A stretch of DNA of 60,360 nucleotides from Planctomycetota bacterium (GTDB taxonomy: Bacteria > Planctomycetota > Planctomycetia > Pirellulales > UBA7805): positions 1-60,360 of the forward strand of contig QQVP01000118.1 of assembly GCA_003389215.1 (NCBI GenBank), read 5' to 3'. Under the pieces are notes generated by a model. The model was given only the letters and a program-made list of their open reading frames with translations, searched no databases and had not been told where the DNA came from. Below, piece by piece: positions 1-8,100 of this stretch; within the stretch, counting starts at the first letter, position 1, and each line of letters opens with the position of its first letter. The position numbers and the translations under genes are program-made.

Positions 1-1
1 C

Positions 2-55
2 AGCGACGATGCGCTCAATCGTGTGGTCACCATCGGCGAGGGCACGGGCACCTAA
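2..55 (+). CDS. 3' end of a gene that begins outside the window (partial)
   Basis: The first 18 codons of the window read in one frame as a plausible protein tail, ending ...VVTIGEGTGT and a TAA stop. The stop codon lies inside the first copy of the short repeat that starts at 54. Too little is visible to name a product. It is called because the frame is open from the window edge, its codon use is like that of neighbouring genes, and it stops exactly where a non-coding repeat begins. Confidence 0.35.
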   Translation, partial: SDDALNRVVTIGEGTGT

Positions 56-124
56 CAATAAACGGGACAGAAACAATAAACGGGACAGGTCCAATACTTC
101 GGGGAAATTAGACCTGTCCCGTTT
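54..124. repeat. REP-like element: tandem 17-mer plus long inverted repeat
   Basis: AACAATAAACGGGACAG occurs twice in tandem (54-70 and 72-88). The second copy is also the left arm of an 18-bp inverted repeat, AAACGGGACAGGTCCAAT at 78-95 against 107-124, with one mismatch that can pair as G-U in RNA. The 11-base loop contains a cUUCGg tetraloop core. The right arm is not followed by a T-run, so a simple intrinsic terminator is less likely than a repetitive extragenic palindrome. Inference: a REP/RAYT-type unit at a gene end. No second copy was seen in the window. Confidence 0.6.
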
Positions 125-263
125 GTGGGGTCTTAAGTGCGCGCGAATGGCAATCGGACCAATTGTGCCGTACGCTCCGACCTAGATAAGTCGGCTGTCT
201 CTTGAGCCCTCCGTAGAAAGCGACGGTGCATGGCACGCCGCGTTTCGATGCCAGGAATTTCAC

Positions 264-665
264 ATGCTCGTAAGGTGTATATGTAACGAATTGGGGAAAA
301 TCAAATCACTTGCGACGCGCAATCGACTGAAACGGGCAATTCACTTAGATGGGCCAGATTACGAACTCGAGGTTGGTCGCGTATATCCAGTTCAAGCGAT
401 CGAAGTTCGAGATGCGGGCGTGTGGGTCTTTATCCACACGGATATTCACGGGAACTGTCCATACCCGTATCCGCTAGAGTTCTTCGAGGTTGTGGACAGT
501 TCAATTCCTGCGTCTTGGGAAGTTTCATTTGTGGACCGGGGCGACGGCTGCGAGTTCAACAGGATCTCATTTGCAGAGTGGGCAGCTGACGATGATTTCT
601 ACGAGCGACTGGTTGATGAAGATGTCAAGTGTGCGGAGACTTACCTGGCGAAGATGAGGGAGTAA
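264..665 (+). CDS. Hypothetical protein, low-GC orphan
   Basis: A 133-residue soluble, acidic protein with no signal peptide or membrane segment. No family is recognised. Residues about 35-75 look like a small beta-rich domain (LEVGRVYPVQAIEV... GVWVFIHTDIHG), and the C-terminus is helical and acidic. Base composition is clearly lower in GC, and codon use less biased, than in the flanking genes, which suggests recent acquisition. It sits just after the REP-like hairpin. Small acidic proteins of this look are often immunity or antitoxin-like, but nothing here proves that. The ATG at 264 lacks a strong Shine-Dalgarno sequence. Confidence 0.55.
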   Translation: MLVRCICNELGKIKSLATRNRLKRAIHLDGPDYELEVGRVYPVQAIEVRDAGVWVFIHTDIHGNCPYPYPLEFFEVVDSSIPASWEVSFVDRGDGCEFNRISFAEWAADDDFYERLVDEDVKCAETYLAKMRE

Positions 666-969
666 TCGGTGAAAGGCCTTCGCTGGTGTCCTTTCGGCGA
701 AGCACAGGTGCTCGGGCGGCGCGGCAGGCGGGCAGCAATCGCCAGGAAAACCCGTAAAGAGCCCGGCTGCGGCCGGTCAGTCGCTCTCGGACGCAAGTGG
801 TTCGGCCGCATCCTCGGCTTTCCAGACGTTGACCTTCGAGCCACGCGGCGACTGCTCGGCGAGATGGGTCCGCCTCCGACGACGATCACTTCCGATGCCA
901 TGCGGTGTTCCGTGAACGAGCGGCAGCGACTTGTTTTTCGGAGCATTGAGGTGAACGGTTGCTGGTTTC
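666..969. other. Intergenic, no convincing gene
   Basis: A 304-base gap between a plus-strand gene end and a minus-strand gene end. On the minus strand a frame ending at 777 has gene-like codon use over its last ~58 codons but no usable start codon outside the neighbouring gene. A weak CCGGC/GCCGG hairpin (763-776) lies on the far side of it. Nothing here is strong enough to call. Confidence 0.4.
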
Positions 970-2355
970 CTATTCCTCGCCGCGCTGGGCCAGATCGACG
1001 CTGATGATCTCCTTGTCGTTACGCATGTAGACCCGCCGATTCGCGAAGGCCGGATGCGACCAGACGACGTCGCGGCCGGGCGAAGGGTCGGTCGGCTCCA
1101 GCAGGTGAGCACGGCTTACCTCTTCGTAGCCGGCCGGGCTGAGCTTGGCGATGATCAGGTCGCCGTGCTCGTTGGGCAGGAAGAAGCGATCGCCGTTCTT
1201 GATCAGGAAGGCATTGGCCCAGCGGTCGTCGCGACTGCGAAAGTTGCCCGTCGAGCCGGTCGCCTTGAGGTCTTCCCAAATCCGCTCGCCCGTTTCCACC
1301 GTCAAACAGCGCAGCTGGCCGTAGCTGCAGACGCCATAGATGTACCCGTCCTCGATAAACGGCGTGCACATGATCGCGTGGAGCTTGTCGGTCTTGCGTT
1401 CGCTATTGCGAGTTCCTTTCCAGGCGACGCGGGCGGTGCCCTGCGTGCCGTCGAGTTCAAGCATCATCGGCCCGTTGTAGAAGGCGGTCACGAACAGGCG
1501 ATTGCCGGCCAGTCGTGGCGTCGTGATCGTGAGTGCCGAGCGGACCTCGAACGGCACACTCCACAGCACCTCGCCGCTGGCGGGATCGAGTCCATTGATC
1601 GCTTCGGGATGCCAGACGATCAATTGTCGGCGATCGCCCACGTCGAAGATCACCGGCGGACAGTAGCCTGGTTCGCGGGCCGAGAGCGACTTCCAGAGTT
1701 CGTCGCCCGTATCTTTGTCGAAGGCGACCACGGTGCTGCCCTCGCCGCCGACGAGGCAGATCAGACGATTCTCGTCCAGCAAGGGACTTGCCGAAAAGCC
1801 CCAGAGCGGGGCTTCGACGTTGTAGTCTTTCTTCAGCTCCCGCGACCAATGAACCGTGCCATCGGCGGCGTCGAAGCAGATCAGGTTTCCTTCGGTGCCG
1901 AGCGTGTAGACTTTGCCGTCGGCAACCAGCGGCGTGGCTCGCGGACCGGAAGGATAGCTTACCGTGTAGGGGCAGTCGTACTCATGGCTCCAGACGACCT
2001 CGCCGTCGAAGGCGTCGAGGCAATGGACCCGCTCGCTACCGGCAATCTGCCCGCGGGCAAAGGGGTTGTCGGGATTCCGCGCGCCCGTGTCCAGCACGCG
2101 ATCGGTGACGTAGACGCGTCCGCCGGCCACGGCCGGTCCGGCATAGCCCGCCCCCAACGGCGCCCGCCACACCACCGGCGGTCCGCCCTCGGGAAACTTG
2201 CGTACGATACCCGACTCGCGCCAGACGCTGTCTCTTTGCGGTCCGAGCCATTGCGGCCAATCGTCGGCCAGGCCCTCGGCAGAGACGAGCAAGCCAAGGG
2301 CCAGGGCGAACGCGGGACCGAGCGTGGGCAGACGTCGTGGACATTCTCTTCGCAT
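970..2355 (-). CDS. Secreted PQQ-binding-like beta-propeller repeat protein
   Basis: A 461-residue protein with an N-terminal signal peptide (hydrophobic stretch ALALGLLVSA). The mature start DDWPQWLGPQRDSVW is the signature opening of planctomycete PQQ/BamB-like propellers. Repeated blade motifs follow (AFDGEVVW, AADGTVHW, KDTGDELW, PASGEVLW, VETGERIW), as expected for an eight-bladed propeller that binds small molecules or proteins in the periplasm. The start at 2355 is chosen because CAGGAG lies about 9 bases upstream and the signal peptide begins there; the open frame continues upstream without protein-like sequence. It is divergent from the PEP-CTERM gene at 2621. Substrate and partner are not evident. 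Confidence 0.85.
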   Translation of the reverse strand: MRRECPRRLPTLGPAFALALGLLVSAEGLADDWPQWLGPQRDSVWRESGIVRKFPEGGPPVVWRAPLGAGYAGPAVAGGRVYVTDRVLDTGARNPDNPFARGQIAGSERVHCLDAFDGEVVWSHEYDCPYTVSYPSGPRATPLVADGKVYTLGTEGNLICFDAADGTVHWSRELKKDYNVEAPLWGFSASPLLDENRLICLVGGEGSTVVAFDKDTGDELWKSLSAREPGYCPPVIFDVGDRRQLIVWHPEAINGLDPASGEVLWSVPFEVRSALTITTPRLAGNRLFVTAFYNGPMMLELDGTQGTARVAWKGTRNSERKTDKLHAIMCTPFIEDGYIYGVCSYGQLRCLTVETGERIWEDLKATGSTGNFRSRDDRWANAFLIKNGDRFFLPNEHGDLIIAKLSPAGYEEVSRAHLLEPTDPSPGRDVVWSHPAFANRRVYMRNDKEIISVDLAQRGEE

Positions 2356-2515
2356 TGCGAAAACTCCTGGAGCGAACGGCCGAGCCGCTGGTGGCGAGCA
2401 TAGGCTTTCCGGGCTGCCGCTGACAATTGGCCCACCGGTGACGGGGTGCGGTCGCTGGTCTGTGACACCACGACACGCTTTTCGGGGGAACGAACGCATC
2501 TCGTGCTGCGTTTGC

Positions 2516-2545
2516 TTGACACAGCCCCTGCGAAGGAAGGATGAT
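2516..2545 (+). promoter_or_regulatory. Candidate sigma-70 promoter for the FGE/dockerin gene
   Basis: A perfect TTGACA (2516-2521), an 18-base spacer and GATGAT (2540-2545, four of six matches to TATAAT) lie about 75 bases before the ATG at 2621, in the divergent intergenic region. Read from sequence only. Confidence 0.4.
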
Positions 2546-2620
2546 ACCAGCCGGGCTTCCCGCGAAATTGATTTCTCTGGAGGTCGCGGACCTCGCCTTG
2601 GCACTCGGAAGGGACCCACG

Positions 2621-4378
2621 ATGTTCCACACCAGAAGATCAGGACTTATCCTCGCTGTCTCCGTCCTTCTTGGGCTCGGCCCTCTGCCTCCGGCAAATGC
2701 CGGGGTGCGGGCCGATCTTTCCGGCGACGCGGTCGTCGACTTTGCCACCACCATGGACATGCCGTTCATGGACGTCGGCAATCTTGGGAACCTCTCCGAC
2801 GTGGACGACGGCTATGGCGGGGTCGACTACGCCTATCGCATGGGCAAGTTCGAGGTGACCGCGGGTCAGTACACCGAGTTCCTCAACGCCGTGGCGGCCG
2901 ACGACACGTACGGGCTCTACAACGCCCGCATGGCCGATCCGACGTTCATCGACGGAGACGATTTCCCGCACGGCGGGGCGAACATCCAACGTGCGGGTTC
3001 GTCCGGTAGCTATACCTACTCGGTAGCGGCCGACTGGGCCGATCGCCCGGTCAACTATGTCAGCTGGGGCGACGTGGCTCGCTTTGCCAATTGGCTTACC
3101 AACGGCATGCCTTCGGGCGGGCAGACCGCGGCGACGACCGAAGACGGTACCTACCCGCTCAACGGGGCGACGAGCAGCACGGATCTGAAAGTCGCCATTG
3201 CCGCCCGCAAGTCGCTCGCTTCGGGGGGACTCTATTTCATGCCGTCGGAAGACGAGTGGTACAAGGCCGCCTTTCACAAAAACGACGGCGACACGGCCAA
3301 CTACTTCACGTTCGCCACCAGCAGCGACTCGGACCCGGGTTTTATCGCCGACGGAGCCGCGCCGGTCGATCCCGACGTCGGCAATGTGGCGACCTATGAC
3401 GGCGATGGTGGCGTCGACGGCATCGGCGCACCCTATTACCGCACCGAAGCGGGCGAACACGAGAACACGCCCAGTCCCTACGGCACGTTCGACATGGACG
3501 GCAACATCGGCGAGTGGACCGAGGGGCTCGGCTTCGGTTCGTTCGCCATTGTGCGGGGCGGCGATTACGTCTTCGGCATCGACGGACTCAAAGGCGACTT
3601 TCGCCGCATTCGGTCGTTGACGCGCGAGAGTGGCGACATTGGCTTCCGGCTGGCGAGCTTCGTTGCGGACCCCACCTGCATCATTGGAGACGTCAACTGC
3701 GACGGGTTTGTCGACATCTCGAACGATATCTTGCCCGCCTTCACGAATTTCACGGGTCCCGGCTCGTTCGGCAAGGATCGCTCGACCGGGGACGTCCACG
3801 GTCCGGCGGCGGCGACCACGGATCCGATTGGTCACGACGGCGACGTCGACGTCTCGGACATCTTGACGATCTTCGGTGCCTTCACCGGACCTCCGCCCGA
3901 CGAAGGACACGGTGGCGGCCTCGGCGGTCCCGCAGAAGCAGGTGATCCGAGCATTCCCGACCTGATCTACGACGCCGCCACGGGCGAGGTGACACTCGAC
4001 GCCGACGGATCCTCGATCATCGGCTACTCGCTGCAGAATGCGTCCAACAGCTTCCTGCCGGCGGGCCACACGCCCATTCTGGCGGGAGTGACCACCGCCC
4101 TGACGTCCCAGCTGGAAGAAGCCGCGCTGGCGCCTGGGTCGGGCTCGATTGGCCTCGTCTTCCCCACGGGACTGAACTTGGCGGGCCTGCAATCACTGTT
4201 GACGGTCAACCAGGTGAGCCGCTCTCTCGGTGCCCCGCTGGTGCCGTTCGACCTGATCATCGTAGGGGGGGCGGCCGTGCCGGAGCCGTCGACGTATGTC
4301 TTGTCGCTGGGGGCTTTTTTGGTGCTCGTGCTGGTTGGGTCGCGCGTGCATCGGGGCAACGAGTCGCGGCTCGTCTAA
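2621..4378 (+). CDS. Secreted FGE-sulfatase-fold protein with dockerin-like and PEP-CTERM regions
   Basis: A 585-residue protein. Order: signal peptide (1-~26, ending PANA); FGE/SUMF1-type domain (~55-348) with YRMGKFEVTAGQYTEFLN, RPVNYVSWGDVARFANWL, EDEWYKAA, GNIGEWTEG and IGFRLAS; a dockerin-like pair of calcium-loop motifs (~350-430, GDVNCDGFVDIS and HDGDVDVSDIL); a ~107-residue C-terminal module shared with the polyprotein at 5198; and a PEP-CTERM sorting signal (VPEPSTY, hydrophobic helix, basic end). The FGE domain contains no cysteine, so it should not make formylglycine; a structural or binding role is more likely. The ATG at 2621 follows GGAAGGGA and starts the signal peptide. Expected to be processed by an exosortase, none of which is in this window. 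Confidence 0.85.
   Translation: MFHTRRSGLILAVSVLLGLGPLPPANAGVRADLSGDAVVDFATTMDMPFMDVGNLGNLSDVDDGYGGVDYAYRMGKFEVTAGQYTEFLNAVAADDTYGLYNARMADPTFIDGDDFPHGGANIQRAGSSGSYTYSVAADWADRPVNYVSWGDVARFANWLTNGMPSGGQTAATTEDGTYPLNGATSSTDLKVAIAARKSLASGGLYFMPSEDEWYKAAFHKNDGDTANYFTFATSSDSDPGFIADGAAPVDPDVGNVATYDGDGGVDGIGAPYYRTEAGEHENTPSPYGTFDMDGNIGEWTEGLGFGSFAIVRGGDYVFGIDGLKGDFRRIRSLTRESGDIGFRLASFVADPTCIIGDVNCDGFVDISNDILPAFTNFTGPGSFGKDRSTGDVHGPAAATTDPIGHDGDVDVSDILTIFGAFTGPPPDEGHGGGLGGPAEAGDPSIPDLIYDAATGEVTLDADGSSIIGYSLQNASNSFLPAGHTPILAGVTTALTSQLEEAALAPGSGSIGLVFPTGLNLAGLQSLLTVNQVSRSLGAPLVPFDLIIVGGAAVPEPSTYVLSLGAFLVLVLVGSRVHRGNESRLV
3944..4263 (+). repeat. Shared C-terminal module, copy 1
   Basis: Encodes DP(S/N)IPDLIYDA, GSSIIGYSLQN, VFPTG and VNQVSRSLG.PLVPFDLI, sitting immediately before the PEP-CTERM signal. 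The same ~107-residue module precedes the last PEP-CTERM signal of the next large gene (8096-8422). The two are strongly similar at protein and DNA level, so they look like paralogous cassettes. Confidence 0.85.
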
Positions 4379-4528
4379 CGAGTGGAGCGACGTCGACGCA
4401 TCGAGCAATCGGCCCCACCTGGGTGGTCGGGTCGCTCGGTCCGCGCGGGGGAGATACCGCGAGTGGGACCAAGAGGTACAGCGCGGCATCGGCCGGGCAG
4501 CCAGGCGATCCCTTCTAAAACTAATCCC

Positions 4529-4557
4529 TTGACGGAGGGGTGCTTTGCGCCTAGCGT
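4529..4557 (+). promoter_or_regulatory. Candidate promoter of the small basic protein gene
   Basis: TTGACG (4529-4534), a 17-base spacer and TAGCGT (4552-4557) lie about 50 bases before the ATG at 4608. The -35 is good and the -10 is weak. Confidence 0.35.
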
Positions 4558-4607
4558 GGACGTTGTGAAGCACCTCGCTCCGTTCCCGAGTCTTGGGAGG
4601 GCCAGCC

Positions 4608-4808
4608 ATGCAGAGCTCGGAAATCGACCGCTTCTATCTGGGCGAGGGATCGCCTGAATCGGTCGGCGAGACGACGTCGATCGAACCGATCGTGAAGGAG
4701 GAGAAATTCCGCAACTCGTTGGGTCGCGTGCGGCGTGCTAGGGCGCTCGATCGGCAGGGCCGCCGTCGCCGTCGTCGTTTGCACCGCCACGGACATCGTT
4801 CGCGATGA
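4608..4808 (+). CDS. Small basic protein, unknown function
   Basis: A 66-residue protein of two halves: an acidic first half (EIDRFYLGEGSPESVGE, then TTSIEPIVKEEKF) and a very basic tail made almost only of Arg and His (RRRRRRLHRHGHRSR). No family is recognised. It is supported as a real gene by GGGAGG about eight bases before the ATG, strong third-position GC, a candidate promoter upstream and a clear intrinsic terminator 12 bases after its stop. The Arg-rich tail could bind nucleic acid or a polyanionic surface polymer; that is inference only. It sits alone between two PEP-CTERM genes. Confidence 0.65.
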   Translation: MQSSEIDRFYLGEGSPESVGETTSIEPIVKEEKFRNSLGRVRRARALDRQGRRRRRRLHRHGHRSR

Positions 4809-4820
4809 CCGACGCGGCTC

Positions 4821-4860
4821 CCCGCTCGCGCCGTTTGATCGCCGGCGCGAGCGGGCTTTT
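4821..4860 (+). terminator. Rho-independent terminator
   Basis: A perfect 13-bp stem, CCCGCTCGCGCCG (4821-4833) against CGGCGCGAGCGGG (4843-4855), with a 9-base loop, then C and TTTT. It lies 12 bases after the stop of the small basic protein gene and is oriented for plus-strand transcripts. Confidence 0.85.
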
Positions 4861-4937
4861 CTCGTTGCCCGGCCGCCGCTCGCGGCCGATGGTGCCCGGA
4901 TTGGCCAGGAGTCTGCCGGGTCGCTGGCCGTCAGCGC

Positions 4938-5018
4938 CTGTCCGGATACGGACATCCCAGCGCTAGGGCTGTCCGCCGGCGAACAGGTCTCGTAGTCCGA
5001 CTGTCCGGATCTGGACAG
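4938..5018. promoter_or_regulatory. Pair of operator-like palindromes (CTGTCCGGAT..GGACA)
   Basis: CTGTCCGGATACGGACA (4938-4954) and CTGTCCGGATCTGGACA (5001-5017) match at 15 of 17 positions. Each is an inverted repeat (TGTCCG-N4-CGGACA; CTGTCC-N6-GGACAG), and their starts are 63 bases apart, about six helical turns. A further half-site, CTGTCCG, lies at 4969. They sit in the ~340-base gap before the polyprotein gene. Two well-matched palindromes in phase suggest a dimeric regulator; which one is unknown. Confidence 0.45.
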
Positions 5019-5197
5019 TTGCTGCCGGTCAACCGCCCAGACCGGGGCGCTATTTCCCCTTGCGCTAGCCCGACTTGCGCCCCACGTTGGATGGGGCTGG
5101 GGCATGCGGCGCGCCATTTGCGATCCAAGCAGGAAGCAACTGTGTGTACCAAAGATTAGCGAACATCGAATTCTTGAAGATTCACAGGGGAACACCT

Positions 5198-8100
5198 ATG
5201 GGAGCAACCAAGTATGTTGGCGTCATCGCGATCTGCCTCGCAGCGACACCTCCGGCACCTGCGACAGCCGCGACCTTCGATGTACGCTGCCGACGTCGGT
5301 ACGTGAAGATCGGCTCGTGCGGCGCGAATATGCTCCGCTGCGTCACGTCGGTGGGGCTTGCTTTGACACTGGTCTTGTTCGCAGCCGAGGCCCGCGCGGC
5401 CCTGTTGGCTTACGACGGCTTCAACTACGAACCGGTCGGTTCCGAGTTGCGCACCCATAGCGGCGGCGGCAGTTTTGGGTTCTCCACCGGCTGGGACTTC
5501 GTGACCCAGAATAACCATGCCTTCGATATTGGGGCCGGCGGTCTGGTCGACGCGACCGGGAATCTACACGCCGTTGGCAATCACGCCACCTCCGTCGCCT
5601 TCGGGAATAATCGAAACGTCGAGCGAGTTTTCGACACCCCGCTGGGTGTCTCGGGCACGACTCGCTACTTCAGCTTTCTCATGCGACCCGAGGGAGTGCT
5701 CGGAGGTGGAGCTTACAACGGTTGGTTTGCGTTTACGCTACGTGGGACTTGGGACCTCAGCTTGGGAAGTGGTGGTGGGCCGACCACCTACTCCGTCGGG
5801 CGGGCGGGAGCGCCTTCGACGCGTGTCCATACAAGTACGCACGCGGTGGTCGGGGAAACCAGGTTCATCGTACTACGCGCGGATTTTGCTGACGGTGCCG
5901 ATACGTATTCCGTCTTCATCGATCCAGTGCCCGGCGCGCCCGAGCCAGCCGTTCCCGACGCCGTTGCATCGTCTTTCGACCTTGGCACGATTACACGCAT
6001 TGGAATGGCAGGCCCTGGCGCATTTAGTCTAGATGAACTTCGTGTCGGTGAGACTTTTGCCGACGTGACGCCGGTTACGGTCGTGCCCGAGCCGTCGACC
6101 TACGCGATGGCCGCGCTGGGGTTGGCGGTCCTGGGCTACCTCGGCGTTCGTCGCCGACGGATGCGTGGGCACGGCGGCTCGTACGGTGCGAGTCTGCTCC
6201 GTCCGGCGCTGGCGGTGGGAACTGTCTTGGTGCTGGTTACGTTCGCAGCCGAGGCCCGCGCGGCTCTGTTGGCCTACGACGGCTTCAATTACGAACCGGT
6301 TGGTTCCGACCTCGAAATCCACAGTGGCGGCGGCAGCTTCGGCTTCTCCACCGGCTGGGACTTCGCCACGCTCAACAGCCACGCCTTCGACATCGGCGGG
6401 GGAAGCTTGCCCAGCGTCGGTGGTGGCCCGCACCGTACAGGAAATCGAGTCTCGGCACCGGCTTTCGGTTCGACCAATCGCGACGTCGCCCGCCAGCTGG
6501 CGGTCCCGCTCGGGACGCCGGGAACGACCGCCTACGTGAGCTTCCTGATGCGGCCCGAGGTGATGATCGGCGGCCCGGGGATTACCGACGGGTGGTTCGG
6601 ATTCGTGATGCGCGGCTCCGGCTCGGTCCACGTGGGACGCGAGAGTTTCAGCTCTGTTTACCGCATTGAAGGAAACAGCAGTGTCATTGCCCATTCCAGC
6701 ACGCCGATGGTCGTCGACGAAACGCGATTCCTGGTGCTGCGGGCCGACTTCGCGGCCGGGAACGACACCTATTCGCTGTTCATCGACCCGGTGCCAGGCC
6801 AGCCTGAGCCGGCGGTTGCGGACGCCGTGATGACGACTTTCGACGCCGGCATCATTACGCAGGTCGGGCTCACGGGTCCTGGTGTCTTCGGCTTCGACGA
6901 ATTGCGCATCGGCGAGACATTCGCCGACGTGACGCCGGTCCCGGTCGTGCCCGAGCCGTCGACGCACGCCATGGCGGTTCTGGGGTTGTTCGGCATGGGA
7001 GTTGTCGGCTGGCGAAGAAGCAACAATCTCTCTCGCAAGTTCGCTAGTTCTGGATTCGCTACCCACGGCGGCGTACGTGTGCTCGCGATCGCCGTGGCTC
7101 TGGTGTGGAGCGTTGCGCCCGCCCAGGCGGCGTTGACGATTAGCAACGGCACCTTCGACAATCCCTATGGCCCAATCGATACGCACGGGATTGGCGATTT
7201 CTGGAAGTACGCTGACGACTGGTACACCACGACTCCGGGTAGCTTCAAGAATTTCACATATGCGAAGGACGGCATCTTCTTGCCCGTCGACGAGTATTAC
7301 GCATACGTCGACCGACCCGGCAGTTCGATCTACCAATCCCTTGGCACACGCGAACCTGGCGATCTGACGATCCAATTTGAGTTCGATGCGTTCGAGCGAG
7401 GCGAATCGAGCGGTAATGGGGAAGCGTTTGAGCAAGTTGTGCTTGAGATCTACTACGACGATTCCGGCGGATCCTTCTCGCCGGCCAACGGAACGGAAGT
7501 GGATGTCCTCTCGCTTCTCGATTCAGTGACCATCTTGGGCAGCTCTTTGGGATTCGATGGTCTCGCGGCGGGAGGTCCGGAACAGGCGCTGAACGTTACG
7601 ACTTCACCGCTCGACCTCACAGGCGCTCCCGAGGGCAGCGAAATCTATCTACGGGTAAGTCAAGGTGGAAACGATGGCGAGCCGTTCTTGGATAATCTCT
7701 CAAGTCAGGTTGTGTCCTCGACACCGGTCCCCTCCGACCCATCCTTTAGCACGACCTCGAATGTCGAAACGCTTGATGTCGACTTTGGCTCCGTGTTGGT
7801 TAACAGCGTGACATCTCCGGAGAGTTTTGAGGTTGCCAACTTGTTTTCGTCGGTCAGTCAGGTATTCCTCACGTTAGACGGCATCACCGGTTCCGGCGAT
7901 ACGACACGACTGACCACCGACCTGGCACCCTTCGCGGACCTCGCCGCTGGCGACTTCTCGAGCTTTGAGGCGGCCCTCGATACTTCGCTGCCGGGATTGT
8001 TCGGAGCCAGCTACGAGTTGAGTTTCACCGACATCCTGGGCACGAACCAGACGCTCACGCTGAACCTCTCGGGCGAAGTGGCCCTGCCGGCCAACGATCC

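Noticed and set aside
777..960. Minus-strand frame with gene-like codon use ending at 777
   Set aside because: No start codon outside the neighbouring PQQ gene and no known family; could be a decayed gene end.
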